Source: Streptomyces sp. NBC_00289
GTDB lineage: Bacteria; Actinomycetota; Actinomycetes; Streptomycetales; Streptomycetaceae
Direction of reading: 5' to 3'
NCBI RefSeq assembly: GCF_041435115.1
Contig: NZ_CP108046.1
Coordinates: 5,208,001 to 5,272,000, forward strand
DNA: 64,000 bases
Below the pieces are notes generated by a model that made no database searches, was not told the origin of the DNA, and saw only the letters and a program-made list of their open reading frames with translations. The translations under genes were made by a program, and so were the position numbers. This document shows positions 36,000 to 44,681 of this stretch, in pieces; the first letter of the stretch is position 1, and each line of letters opens with the position of its first letter.

Positions 36000-37273
36000 T
36001 TGGCGATCGGCTCCAGGACCTCTCGGCCGCCCAGGTAGGGGCGCAGCATCTTGGGGACCAGGACCGAGCCGTCGGCCTGCTGGTGGTTCTCCAGGATCGC
36101 CACGATCGTGCGCGGTACGGCGCACAGCGTGCCGTTGAGCGTGGCCAGCGGCTGCACCTTCTTGCCGTCACGCAGGCGCACCGACAGGCGGCGGGCCTGG
36201 AAGCTGTCGCAGTTGGAGGCCGAGGTCAGCTCGCGGTACTTGCCCTGGGTCGGGATCCACGCCTCGCAGTCGAACTTGCGGGACGCCGACGCGCCCAGGT
36301 CGCCCGAGGCCACGTCGATCACCTGGAAGGGCAGCTCGAGGCCGGTCAGCCACTGCTTCTCCCACTCCAGGAGCCGCTTGTGCTCGTTCTCGGCGTCCTC
36401 CGGAACGACGTAGGAGAACATCTCGACCTTGTCGAACTGGTGCACGCGGAAGATGCCGCGGGTGTCCTTGCCGTACGTCCCGGCCTCGCGGCGGAAGCAG
36501 GGCGAGAAGCCGGCGTAGCGCAGGGGCAGCTTGTCGGCGTCGAGGATCTCGTCCATGTGATAGGCGGCGAGGGGGACCTCGGAGGTGCCGACCAGGTAGT
36601 AGTCGTCCTTCTCCAGGTGGTACACGTTCTCCGCGGCCTGGCCGAGGAAGCCGGTGCCCTCCATGGCGCGCGGGCGGACCAGCGCCGGGGTCAGCATCGG
36701 GATGAAGCCGGCCTCGGTGGCCTGCGCGATCGCCGCGTTGACGAGGGCCAGCTCCAGGAGCGCGCCGACGCCGGTGAGGTAGTAGAAGCGCGAGCCGGAC
36801 ACCTTGGCGCCGCGCTCGACGTCGATGGCGCCCAGCGCCTCGCCGAGCTCCAGGTGGTCCTTGGGCTCGAAGCCCTCGGCGCCGAAGTCGCGGATGGTGC
36901 CGTGCGTCTCCAGGACGACGAAGTCCTCCTCGCCGCCGACCGGGACGTCGGGGTGCACGAGGTTGCCGAGCTGGAGCAGGAGGCGCTTGGTCTCCTCGTC
37001 TGTCTCGTGCTGTTCGGCGTCGGCGGCCTTGACGGCGGCGGCGAGCTCGCCGGTCTTCTTCAGCAGCTCGGCCTTCTCGTCCCCGGACGCCTTGGGGATC
37101 AGCTTGCCGAGCGCCTTCTGCTCGGAACGGAGCTCGTCGAAGCGGACGCCGGACGACCTGCGCCGCTCGTCGGCAGACAGGAGAGCGTCGACGAGCGCGA
37201 CGTCCTCTCCACGGGCGCGCTGCGACGCACGCACACGGTCGGGGTCCTCACGGAGCTGGCGAAGGTCAATCAC
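35996..37273 (-). CDS. serS: Seryl-tRNA synthetase
   Basis: A 425-residue class II aminoacyl-tRNA synthetase. The N-terminal coiled-coil arm is at about residues 25-110 ([20 protein letters not shown], then [18 protein letters not shown]). The catalytic core carries motif 2 [23 protein letters not shown] near 270 in part, and the class II ends with [16 protein letters not shown] and [19 protein letters not shown]. Length matches actinobacterial SerRS. A GTG start at 37273 ([14 protein letters not shown]) is the family start. A 690-bp gene-free region with DnaA boxes lies upstream, and the HAD gene is coupled downstream. Confidence 0.97.
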   Translation of the reverse strand: MIDLRQLREDPDRVRASQRARGEDVALVDALLSADERRRSSGVRFDELRSEQKALGKLIPKASGDEKAELLKKTGELAAAVKAADAEQHETDEETKRLLLQLGNLVHPDVPVGGEEDFVVLETHGTIRDFGAEGFEPKDHLELGEALGAIDVERGAKVSGSRFYYLTGVGALLELALVNAAIAQATEAGFIPMLTPALVRPRAMEGTGFLGQAAENVYHLEKDDYYLVGTSEVPLAAYHMDEILDADKLPLRYAGFSPCFRREAGTYGKDTRGIFRVHQFDKVEMFSYVVPEDAENEHKRLLEWEKQWLTGLELPFQVIDVASGDLGASASRKFDCEAWIPTQGKYRELTSASNCDSFQARRLSVRLRDGKKVQPLATLNGTLCAVPRTIVAILENHQQADGSVLVPKMLRPYLGGREVLEPIAK

Positions 37274-37963
37274 GCGGTCAAGGCTACCGGTGCGGGGTGA
37301 CGGCTCACGACTCACTATTCCGAACTACGGCTTACGTTCGGTTATGGGGCAATTGCCGGAAGTGTTCACACGCGTCAATAATGAGCGTCTCACTCCCTGG
37401 AACGGGGCAGGAGCCGGGCGGCTGGTTGACTCGATTTCCTTGCGGCAAGCGGGACTTGGAGGGCTGGATGTCCACAGGAATCCGCGCTCCCGAAAAGTTA
37501 TCCACAGGCTGTGCGAAAGATCTGTGGACTTCGGAATTGATCATTCCGAGTCGGGCGGGTGAGGTGAGGAATTCCCGTCCCAAACTGGCTTCACGCCCAC
37601 TTTCGAGTGGAAATGAGTCGCCCCAAAGGATTGATCAAAGGAAACGGGTGGACGAAGGGTGACGTGCCTGACTGTGGACGGGTTGGGGGGCTCCAGGGCG
37701 ATTTGTCGACTAGGTAGCGGTTCGTTGTCGACTTGTCCCCAGGTCGAGAAGCCAGCCTGTGGATAACTCCTGTGGATAACGAAAATCTGCAGGTAGGACT
37801 GTCCGAAACCTGCCGGAAACACGGCGGGCGCCTACCGGCCACCCGCCCTTCACCCGCGCTCAGGCCCGCAACCCGCGCTCAGGCCCGCGACCCGCGTTCA
37901 AGCCGACAACCCGCGTTCGGAACCAGCGCCCAAACCCCAGCGCCCGAGCCACCGGCGCCCCGC
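37274..37963. other. Gene-free AT-richer region between pheA and serS with DnaA boxes
   Basis: About 690 bases without a convincing gene, noticeably less GC-rich than its neighbours. It carries exact DnaA-box matches at 37498-37506 (TTATCCACA), 37758-37766 and 37771-37779 (both TGTGGATAA). Weaker versions lie at 37468-37476, 37523-37531 and 37673-37681. It must also hold the serS promoter, which I cannot place. Confidence 0.7.
37468..37779. promoter_or_regulatory. Cluster of six DnaA-box-like motifs
   Basis: Three perfect nonamers (37498-37506; 37758-37766; 37771-37779) and three with one or two mismatches lie within 312 bp. The last two perfect copies are tandem with a 4-bp spacer. Clusters of this kind bind DnaA and can titrate it or affect replication timing. 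Confidence 0.65.
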
Positions 37964-38896
37964 TCAGAACCGGCCGTCCTGGCAGCGCGCCACCCAGTCC
38001 GACGCCGCCACGAACTCCTCGTCCGAGGTCCCCGGCAGGAGAGCACGCAGGCCCTCCACCCCCACGTCGGCGCGCGGGTACGAGCCGAGGAAGCGAACCT
38101 GGTGGCAGATCCGCTTGAGTCCCATCAGCGCCTCGGCGACCCGGCGGTCCGAGATGTGACCCTCGGCGTCGACGCAGAAGCAGTAGTTGCCGATGCCCGC
38201 GCCGGTCGGCCGGGACTGCAGCAACATCAGGTTGATGCCCCGGGTGGCGAACTCGCCGAGGAGGTCGCGCAGTCCTCCGGGGTGGTCGTCGCGCTGCCAC
38301 AGCACGACGGAGGTCTTGTCGGCGCCGGTGCGTGCCGCGGGCCGGGCGGGCCGGCCGACCAGCACGAACCGCGTCTGGGCGTTCTCCGCGTCGTGGATCC
38401 CGGTTTCCAGGGGCACCAGACCGTAGCGGGCGGCCGCGAACTCGCCCGCGAAGGCGGCGTCGTAGCGGCCCTCCTGGACCAGGCGCGCGCCGTCCGCGTT
38501 CGAGGCGGCCGACTCCCAGAGCACGTCCGGGAGGTTCGCCTTGAGCCAGTTGCGGACCTGCGGCTGCGCCGCCGGATGGGCGGTGACCGTCTTGATCTCC
38601 GACAGCTTGGTGCCGGGCCTGACGAGCAGCGCGAAAGTGATCGACAGCAGCACCTCGCGGTAGATCATCAGTGGCGCGCCCGCGACCAGTTCGTCGAGGG
38701 TCGTGGTGATCCCGCCCTCGACGGAGTTCTCGATCGGCACGAACGCGGCCTCGGCCTCGCCGGCCCGCACCGCGTCGAGCGCGGACTGCACGGACACGTA
38801 CGGGATGAGCTCCCGGGTGGCCGCCTCCGGAAGCGTGCGCAGGGCGACTTCGGTGAAGGTGCCTTCAGGACCGAGATACGCATAGCTCGCTGGCAT
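37964..38896 (-). CDS. pheA: Prephenate dehydratase
   Basis: A 310-residue enzyme that converts prephenate to phenylpyruvate in phenylalanine synthesis. The catalytic domain starts YAYLGPEGTFTEVALRTLPE, has PIENSVEGGITTTLDEL near residue 54, and carries the NAQTRFVLVG signature near 172 with catalytic Thr-Arg. A C-terminal ACT domain (about 190-285, HPGGLRDLLGEFATRGINLM) provides feedback control by phenylalanine. Length is that of the monofunctional enzyme, with no chorismate mutase part. It is on the minus strand upstream of serS, separated by the DnaA-box region, so it is not in its operon. Confidence 0.96.
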   Translation of the reverse strand: MPASYAYLGPEGTFTEVALRTLPEAATRELIPYVSVQSALDAVRAGEAEAAFVPIENSVEGGITTTLDELVAGAPLMIYREVLLSITFALLVRPGTKLSEIKTVTAHPAAQPQVRNWLKANLPDVLWESAASNADGARLVQEGRYDAAFAGEFAAARYGLVPLETGIHDAENAQTRFVLVGRPARPAARTGADKTSVVLWQRDDHPGGLRDLLGEFATRGINLMLLQSRPTGAGIGNYCFCVDAEGHISDRRVAEALMGLKRICHQVRFLGSYPRADVGVEGLRALLPGTSDEEFVAASDWVARCQDGRF

Positions 38897-39018
38897 GCAC
38901 TCACCCTAATGGGCCTACAGGGGCGCGGCTCCCGCGTCTCACCGGAGACCCTCCTGTGAGTGAACCGGGGCGCGTGCGCACCGGGGCGGGTGACAGCGAT
39001 GGTGGACAGCGGGGTTCC

Positions 39019-40446
39019 TCAGCCCTCCAGCAGCCGCTGCCCCACGTACTCCCCCGCCGCGGCTCCGCCGGGCACCGCGAACAGTCCGCTCGCCTCGTGC
39101 CGGACGTACTGCGAGAGCGCGTCACCCCGGTCGAGCTTGCGCTGGACGGGGACGAAACCGCGTACGGGGTCGGCCTGCCAGCAGATGAAGAGGAGACCGG
39201 CGTCCGGTGCACCGTCCGCGTCGATGCCGTCGTGGTAGGAGAACGGGCGTCGGAGCATCGCCGCACCCCCGTTCTGGTCGGGCCGGGTGATACGGGCGTG
39301 CGCGTTGACGGGGACGACGTAGTTCCCCTGGGCGTCCGTCTTCTCCAGGTCCATCGCGGTCGTCTCGGTGCCCCCGGACAGCGGGGCCCCGTCGGCCTTG
39401 CGGCGCCCGATGACGTTCTCCTGGGCCCTGACCGAGAGCTGCTCCCAGTCGTCGAGGAGCATGCGGATGCGGCGTACGACGGCGTAGGAGCCGTTGGCCA
39501 TCCAGGCGGGGTCGGCCGAACCGGACGCGGGGACGAAGATCCGCCGGTCGAAGTCCGGATCGGCCGGCTTCGGATTGCGGGTGCCGTCCATCTGGCCCAT
39601 GAGGTTGCGGGCCGTCATCGGGTGCGCGGTGGCGCCGGGCGTGCGGTTGAAGCCGTTCATCTGCCAGCGGACGCGGGCCGCGCTGCCCGCGTCCTTCTGG
39701 ATCGCGCGCAGCGCGTGGAAGGCGACGAGCGCGTCGTTGGCGCCGATCTGCACCCACAGGTCGCCGTTGCTGCGCGCCTTGTCGAGATGGTCGGAGGAGA
39801 AGTCGGGCAGCGGGTCGAGGGCGACCGGGCGCTGCCTGTCCAGGCCGGTCCGGGCGAAGAAGCTGTGCCCGAAGCCGAAGGTGACCGTGAGCGAGGAGGG
39901 GCCTGCGTCCCGGGCGACATCCGTGTCGTCCTGGGTCGCGGCCTCGCCCGCCATCAGCCGTCGGGCCGTCTCGGACCAGCGGCGCAGCAGTGCGGCCGCC
40001 TCCTTGCGGCCCGCGCCCGCCGCCAGGTCGAAGGCGACGACGTGGCCGCGCGCCTGGAGGCCGTCGGTGATGCCGGGCTGATGTTTCCCGTGAAACATCA
40101 CCTGACCCGCGCCCACGGAGGTGAGCGGTGCGGCGGCGGCGGGCTGGGCCGCGTATCCGGCGGTCGTGCCGGCCGCACCGAGTACGAGCCCGGTGGCTCC
40201 GGCGGTCCCCAGCAACCGCCGACGTGAGATGCCCTCCCCGAGGACGGCGTCCTCGGAGCCGGACGACCCGCCGGAGCCGGATGACCCGCCGGAGCCGGAC
40301 GACCTCCCGGAGCCGTCCTCCTTGAGAGCCGCCTGCGAAACCCTGTCGGCGGGGTCGGCCCGCTCGGGCCGCTCGGGCCGGTCGGCCCGCTCGGCCCGGT
40401 CCGATCGGGTGCTCGTCCCGGCCTCGGGAAGGGACTGGTCAGCCAT
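39019..40446 (-). CDS. dtpA: DtpA-type dye-decolorising peroxidase (EfeB-like), Tat substrate
   Basis: A 475-residue Dyp-type haem peroxidase. The acidic N-terminus is followed by a twin-arginine signal (ISRRRLLGTAGATGLVLGAA near residues 73-92). The Dyp signature GQMDGTRNPKPADP is near residue 268, and a C-terminal His region with AAMLRRPFSYHDGI is near 405. In S. lividans the related DtpA is encoded next to copper-trafficking genes and assists GlxA maturation and development. A degenerate repeat of acidic/serine residues (GSGGSSGSGGSSGSEDA) lies near 50. An imperfect parS motif falls inside the coding sequence at 40082-40097. It is the last gene of the copper cluster. Confidence 0.94.
   Translation of the reverse strand: MADQSLPEAGTSTRSDRAERADRPERPERADPADRVSQAALKEDGSGRSSGSGGSSGSGGSSGSEDAVLGEGISRRRLLGTAGATGLVLGAAGTTAGYAAQPAAAAPLTSVGAGQVMFHGKHQPGITDGLQARGHVVAFDLAAGAGRKEAAALLRRWSETARRLMAGEAATQDDTDVARDAGPSSLTVTFGFGHSFFARTGLDRQRPVALDPLPDFSSDHLDKARSNGDLWVQIGANDALVAFHALRAIQKDAGSAARVRWQMNGFNRTPGATAHPMTARNLMGQMDGTRNPKPADPDFDRRIFVPASGSADPAWMANGSYAVVRRIRMLLDDWEQLSVRAQENVIGRRKADGAPLSGGTETTAMDLEKTDAQGNYVVPVNAHARITRPDQNGGAAMLRRPFSYHDGIDADGAPDAGLLFICWQADPVRGFVPVQRKLDRGDALSQYVRHEASGLFAVPGGAAAGEYVGQRLLEG
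40082..40097. promoter_or_regulatory. Degenerate parS-like site inside dtpA
   Basis: TGTTTCCCGTGAAACA matches the parS consensus except for one base (C in place of A in the left half). On the coding strand it encodes part of MFHGKH. A chance coding match is possible, because other genes here show the MFHVK pattern only when a real parS is present. Confidence 0.4.
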
Positions 40447-40454
40447 GGTTCAGT

Positions 40455-42467
40455 TCAGCCGATCTGCGCGTTCTTGGAGACGGTCGCCTGGTCGATGTCG
40501 GAGGTGCGCACCGTCACGGCGATCTTCCAGTCGCCGGCCAGCGGGATCTGCACCCCGTTCGCCGACCAGTGTCCGGTGGTGATGTGGTCGGGGGTGACGG
40601 GCAGCGGCCCGATGTCCTTGGCGGCGAGGGTGAAGGCGACCTTCACCTCGGGCACGTCGAAGGCGCGCCCGTTGGGCCGCTGGACGTAGACGTGCATCTC
40701 GTTGCCGCCGACCCGCGCGGGGTCGAAGTCGACCGTGACGACGCCCTTGCCGTCCTCGCCGCCCGTGTCGAAGGACATGTCGAGGGTCAGCGCCCCGGCC
40801 GAGGAGTCCGACGAACCTGACGAGGACGAAGACGACGAAGAGGAGGACGAGGACGCGGTGGCCGCCTTGGCGTCCTCCTCCGTGCGGCCGGGCTCGGTCT
40901 GGGTGAGCACGGTGGTCACGGCGAGCAGGACGACGGCGACGCCCGCTTCGGCCAGCACCGAACGGCGCAGCCCGAACCGGTTCGGGTCCGCGTCCCGCAG
41001 CCGCTTCTGCCTCGTGGCGTCGACGGCGGCCCGCTGCCGGGCGAGCTGGGCGGCGCGCTTGGTGTCACCGGTGGCGGTGCCGGCGTCGTCCTGCCCCTTC
41101 TCGCGGCTGACGGCGCGCGCCGAGGCGTGCTCCTTCACCCGCTCTTCCGGCGCCTCCGCCTCCGGTTCCTCGTCCGTCCGCTTCTCCTCGCGGACCTCCG
41201 CCGCTTCCGCCGCTTGCCGGCGGGCCGCCGCGGGCACCGACTGTGCCAGTCGTGCCGTCCACCGCCGTGAGATCCACGCGATGCCGACCAGCAGGGTCAC
41301 GAGTCCGATCTTGACGAGCAGCAGCTGCCCGTACCTCGTGTCGGTGAACGCCGACCAGGAGCCGAGCTGACGCCACGACTGGTAGATCCCGGTGGCGACC
41401 AGGGCGACGACGCTGCCGAAGGCGACGCGCGAGAAACGGTGTACGGCGGCGGCGTCGACCGCCGTCTCCTCGGGAGCCCGGTAGAGCGCGACGAGCAGTG
41501 CCGTGAGCCCACCGAGCCAGGTGGCCACGGCCAGCAGGTGGACGATGTCGACGGGCATCGCGATGCCCGGCTGGAGACCGGTGGACGCGTGCTCGGCCAT
41601 CGCCCAGCTCGCGGCGAGCCCGGCGGCGACCACGGTCCCGCCGACCGCGAGCCCGAAGGTCAGGTCCCGCTTCTCCTCGTCCTCGCGCTTGTCGTAGGCC
41701 CCGAACAGCACGGCGATGAACAGTGCTCCGGCCGCGAGCAGCAGCAGCCGGGACACGAGGGCCGCGCCGGTCTTGGTCTGGAGTACCTGCCCGAGCAGGC
41801 TCAGCTCGAAGACGTCGCCGAACGTCCCGCCGCCGGTGTAGGAGCCGCGCAGGAGCAGCAGCCACAGGGTGGCCGCGGTGAGCGCGACCCAGCCGGAGAC
41901 GACGAGCCGTTGCAGGGCCCGCACCCCGGAGCCGCGCTGCCAGCAGGCCAGCACGAAGGCGGCACCGCCGACCAGGACGATGAAGCCGGCGTACGACATG
42001 TACCGACCGAAGCCGTACAGCCATCCGACGACGCCACCGCCCGCGGTCTGCGAGGACACCGACACGGAGGTGGTCGAGGGGGCGCCGATGGAGAAGGTGT
42101 AGGCGCCGGCGACCGGATGGCTGTCCGCGGACACCACCTGGTAGGTGACGGTGTACGTGCCGTCGGGCAGGCCGCTGTGCAGTCGCACGGCGTACGTCGT
42201 GCCGCTCACGTCGGACGGCTTGCCGGTGTCGACGCGCTTGCCCTTGGGGTCGAGCACGCGCAGCGAGTCGTCGGACGTGGCGACCTTCTCGGAGAAGGTG
42301 AGCGTGACCTGGGTGGGTGCCTTGTCGACCACCACCCCCTGCTGGGGGTCGCTGCCGGTCAGTGCGGCGTGTGCGGAGGCCGGCCCGGCGCCCGCGAGGA
42401 GCAGGCCGGTGGCGGCCAGGAGCAGCAGCACCAGGGTCCGCACGCGGGGGGCGATGGTCTGGGTCAA
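40455..42467 (-). CDS. CopC-CopD fusion (copper resistance/uptake membrane protein)
   Basis: A 670-residue protein. A signal peptide (residues 1-32) is followed by a CopC domain (about 33-125) with HAALTGSDPQQGVV and DSHPVAGAYTFSIG at its ends; the first His follows signal cleavage. About eight transmembrane helices of the CopD domain follow (about 150-400). A charged cytoplasmic region with KRTDEEPEAEAPEERVKEH near 430 leads to a further transmembrane helix near 515 and an extracytoplasmic C-terminal domain after a serine run. This YcnJ-like arrangement is associated with copper import. It is 8 nt upstream of dtpA and shares its operon. Confidence 0.92.
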   Translation of the reverse strand: MTQTIAPRVRTLVLLLLAATGLLLAGAGPASAHAALTGSDPQQGVVVDKAPTQVTLTFSEKVATSDDSLRVLDPKGKRVDTGKPSDVSGTTYAVRLHSGLPDGTYTVTYQVVSADSHPVAGAYTFSIGAPSTTSVSVSSQTAGGGVVGWLYGFGRYMSYAGFIVLVGGAAFVLACWQRGSGVRALQRLVVSGWVALTAATLWLLLLRGSYTGGGTFGDVFELSLLGQVLQTKTGAALVSRLLLLAAGALFIAVLFGAYDKREDEEKRDLTFGLAVGGTVVAAGLAASWAMAEHASTGLQPGIAMPVDIVHLLAVATWLGGLTALLVALYRAPEETAVDAAAVHRFSRVAFGSVVALVATGIYQSWRQLGSWSAFTDTRYGQLLLVKIGLVTLLVGIAWISRRWTARLAQSVPAAARRQAAEAAEVREEKRTDEEPEAEAPEERVKEHASARAVSREKGQDDAGTATGDTKRAAQLARQRAAVDATRQKRLRDADPNRFGLRRSVLAEAGVAVVLLAVTTVLTQTEPGRTEEDAKAATASSSSSSSSSSSSGSSDSSAGALTLDMSFDTGGEDGKGVVTVDFDPARVGGNEMHVYVQRPNGRAFDVPEVKVAFTLAAKDIGPLPVTPDHITTGHWSANGVQIPLAGDWKIAVTVRTSDIDQATVSKNAQIG

Positions 42468-42480
42468 GGTGGTCCCTCCC

Positions 42481-42954
42481 TCAGTGCCCGGTCTTGGGTG
42501 TGTACGTCGCCGGCTTCACCGGCATGGTGACGAGGACCGGGTCGGACGTGGTGAAGTGCAGCTCGACCGAGACCGTCTGGCCCTGTTTCGGTTGGCGCTT
42601 CAGCTTCTCGAACATCAGATGGTTGCCGCCGCTTTTGAACACGAGTTGACCGTGGGCGGGGACGGTGAGGCGGTCGGCCTGTTCCATCGTGCCGCCGACG
42701 GTCCTGTGCACGGTGACCTCGCCGGCCTCGGCGCTGCTGACGGAGGTCAGTTCGTCCTTCGTACCGCCGGCGTTCACGATCGTCAGGAAACCGGCCGCCA
42801 TGGAGTCCGAGACGGGCTGTGGCATGTAGGCGGAGACGACGGAGAGCGCGGCGTGGGCGTCCGAGGCGACGGAGGAGCCGGTGCCGTCCGAGCCGCAGCC
42901 CGCGAGGGCCAGGGTGCCGGCCACGGCGAGCGCCGGGAGGGCGGGCCGCCTCAC
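42481..42954 (-). CDS. ecuC: ECuC/PCuAC-type periplasmic copper chaperone lipoprotein
   Basis: A 157-residue secreted protein with a lipobox near residue 14-18 (TLALAGCGS). The PCuAC copper-binding pattern is visible as His in VTVHRTVGG, Met in TMEQADRL, and His/Met in NHLMFEKL, spaced as H-x(6-10)-M-x(21)-H-x-M. It carries Cu(I) outside the membrane and hands it to Sco. A GTG at 42954 overlaps the sco stop (GTGA), so the two are coupled. The S. lividans equivalent (ECuC) lies in the same cluster as Sco and DtpA. Confidence 0.92.
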   Translation of the reverse strand: MRRPALPALAVAGTLALAGCGSDGTGSSVASDAHAALSVVSAYMPQPVSDSMAAGFLTIVNAGGTKDELTSVSSAEAGEVTVHRTVGGTMEQADRLTVPAHGQLVFKSGGNHLMFEKLKRQPKQGQTVSVELHFTTSDPVLVTMPVKPATYTPKTGH

Positions 42955-43604
42955 GGGGTCGCCCCCTTGATGATCTTGGGCAGGTCCTTGGTGTAGTCGG
43001 CGACGGTGGCGTCCTCGCCGTAGAGCAGATAGCCCCCGTCGGTCTTCGGCGAGAACGCGATCACCTGGGTGCCGTGCACGGAGACGAGCTTGCCGTTCTT
43101 GTCCTTGTGCGTCGGCTCGATGGAGATGCCGAGGGTGCGCGCGCCGGCCTGGATGGTGGCGAAGTCCCCGGTCAGGCCGATGATCTGGCTGTCGATCCCC
43201 TTGAGCCACTTGCCGAGTTCGGCGGCGGTGTCCCGGCCGGGGTCGGTGGTGACGAAGACGATGCGCAGCCGGTCCTGCTCGGACTTCGGCAGCTGCTTCT
43301 TGGCGACGGCGAGGTTGTTCATCGTCAGCGGGCAGATGTCGGGGCAGTGGGTGTAGCCGAAGTAGACGAGGGTCGGCCTGCCCGCGGTCTCCTTGCGGAG
43401 GTCGTACTTCTTCCCGTGGGTGTCGGTGAGGACGAGGTCCGGCTTCTCGAACGGCTGGTCGAGGACGGTGGCGGCCTGGTCCGCGCCGGCGTCCTCGGAG
43501 ACCACGGCGACGGGTGACTTGCTGTCGTCGCCGCTGCCGCAGGCGGAGAGGGTCAGTGCGGCGGCGGCGAGCACTGCGGCCGCGGCGAACGTCTTCTTGC
43601 GCAT
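42951..43604 (-). CDS. sco: Sco1/SenC-type copper chaperone lipoprotein
   Basis: A 217-residue thioredoxin-fold protein. The lipobox LTLSACGSG is near residue 21 and the copper-binding CPDIC lies in GYTHCPDICPLTMNN near 90. The third ligand His is likely in VSVHGTQVIAF near 180. It receives Cu(I) from ECuC and supplies cytochrome oxidase or GlxA. The ATG at 43604 follows AGGAGA. It is on the minus strand between the YcnI-like gene and ecuC. The usual Sco length of about 190-220 residues is met. Confidence 0.94.
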   Translation of the reverse strand: MRKKTFAAAAVLAAAALTLSACGSGDDSKSPVAVVSEDAGADQAATVLDQPFEKPDLVLTDTHGKKYDLRKETAGRPTLVYFGYTHCPDICPLTMNNLAVAKKQLPKSEQDRLRIVFVTTDPGRDTAAELGKWLKGIDSQIIGLTGDFATIQAGARTLGISIEPTHKDKNGKLVSVHGTQVIAFSPKTDGGYLLYGEDATVADYTKDLPKIIKGATP

Positions 43605-43706
43605 ACTGCATTCTCCTGGGGAGCGGCCCCCGGGCCGCGGCCGGAAGACCGTGAGCCGGGACACGGGGGCGCTCCTTCGATGGTTCCGAGTAGTTCTGGC
43701 GGGGTC

Positions 43707-44459
43707 TCAGGCGTCGGTGCGCCGACGGCCGGCGAGCACCCCGTACGCCACGCCCAGCAGGCCGACGACGATGCCCACCACGCCCAGGACCCGGGCGGTG
43801 GTGTCGCTGCCGTCGGCGGAGGCGGAGGTGTCGGCGGCGTTGTTCCTGGCGGGCTTCGCGTCGTCGGAGGTCTTCTCGGCGGCGTTCTCGGCGGTGGACG
43901 CGCCGTGGGAGTGCTCGTCGGTGGAGGCGGCGGAGAGGGTGAGCACCGGGGCGGGGTTCTCGGGCTCCTCCTCGCCGTCCTCCGGCACCTCGATCCAGCG
44001 CACGACCTCCTTGTCGGAGTACGTCTGGAGGGCCTTGAAGACCAGTTCGTCGGCGTCCTCCGGCAGGGCGCCGACGGAGACCGGGAACTTCTGGAAGAAG
44101 CCGGGCTGGACACCCTTGCCGTCGGCGGTCCAGGTGATCCTGGAGACGGCCTCGGTGATCTTCTCCCCGTGCATCTCGAGCGGCTTGGCGAGCTTGGACC
44201 GGGTGACCTTGATGGTCCAGCCGTCGATCGGTTCCGGCATCGCCGAGGCCAGCGGGTGGTCGGTCGGGAAGTTGACCTCGAGCTTGGTGGTGGAGGCGTT
44301 GTCGCGCTCGTTGGGAACCTTGAAGTCGACGACCGCGTAGCCGCCCTTGGCGGCCGCTCCCTCGGGCTGCACGGACACGTGCGCGAAGGCGGGCGTGGAC
44401 AGGACGGCGACGGCGGTGGCGGCGACGGCGCCGGTGGCGGCGAGACGAGAGGCCTTCAT
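43707..44459 (-). CDS. YcnI-family (DUF1775) copper-associated membrane-anchored protein
   Basis: A 250-residue protein with a signal peptide (about 1-25) that releases a mature N-terminal His (AHVSVQPEGA), a YcnI hallmark for metal binding. The DUF1775 domain runs to about residue 165. A low-complexity acidic/serine/alanine linker follows, and a C-terminal transmembrane helix with ARVLGVVGIVVGLLGVAYGV ends the protein. YcnI proteins bind copper and act with CopC-CopD. The ATG at 44459 is preceded by GGAG. It is the first clear gene of the copper cluster on the minus strand. Confidence 0.92.
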   Translation of the reverse strand: MKASRLAATGAVAATAVAVLSTPAFAHVSVQPEGAAAKGGYAVVDFKVPNERDNASTTKLEVNFPTDHPLASAMPEPIDGWTIKVTRSKLAKPLEMHGEKITEAVSRITWTADGKGVQPGFFQKFPVSVGALPEDADELVFKALQTYSDKEVVRWIEVPEDGEEEPENPAPVLTLSAASTDEHSHGASTAENAAEKTSDDAKPARNNAADTSASADGSDTTARVLGVVGIVVGLLGVAYGVLAGRRRTDA

Positions 44460-44681
44460 GCGGAGCACTCCACTTCGAGTGAGAACCCGTGGGATTCCGG
44501 CGGTGGCCGGCGTGTTCGACGGATTCGGCGAATTCCGGTGGTGACGAGGGGTACGCGCGGGGCGTGATCGATCACGAGGACGTGAACGGGCACGCGGGGG
44601 CGCGGGTGTGTGCCGCACGACGGCGGCCCCTTCGCCCACGGGAGTGGGCCCACTGGGAGGTGGAGAGGTGGTCGCGTCGCG

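Noticed and set aside
37733..38959. A 408-residue plus-strand frame over pheA
   Set aside because: It is antisense to pheA, which has an intact family signature.
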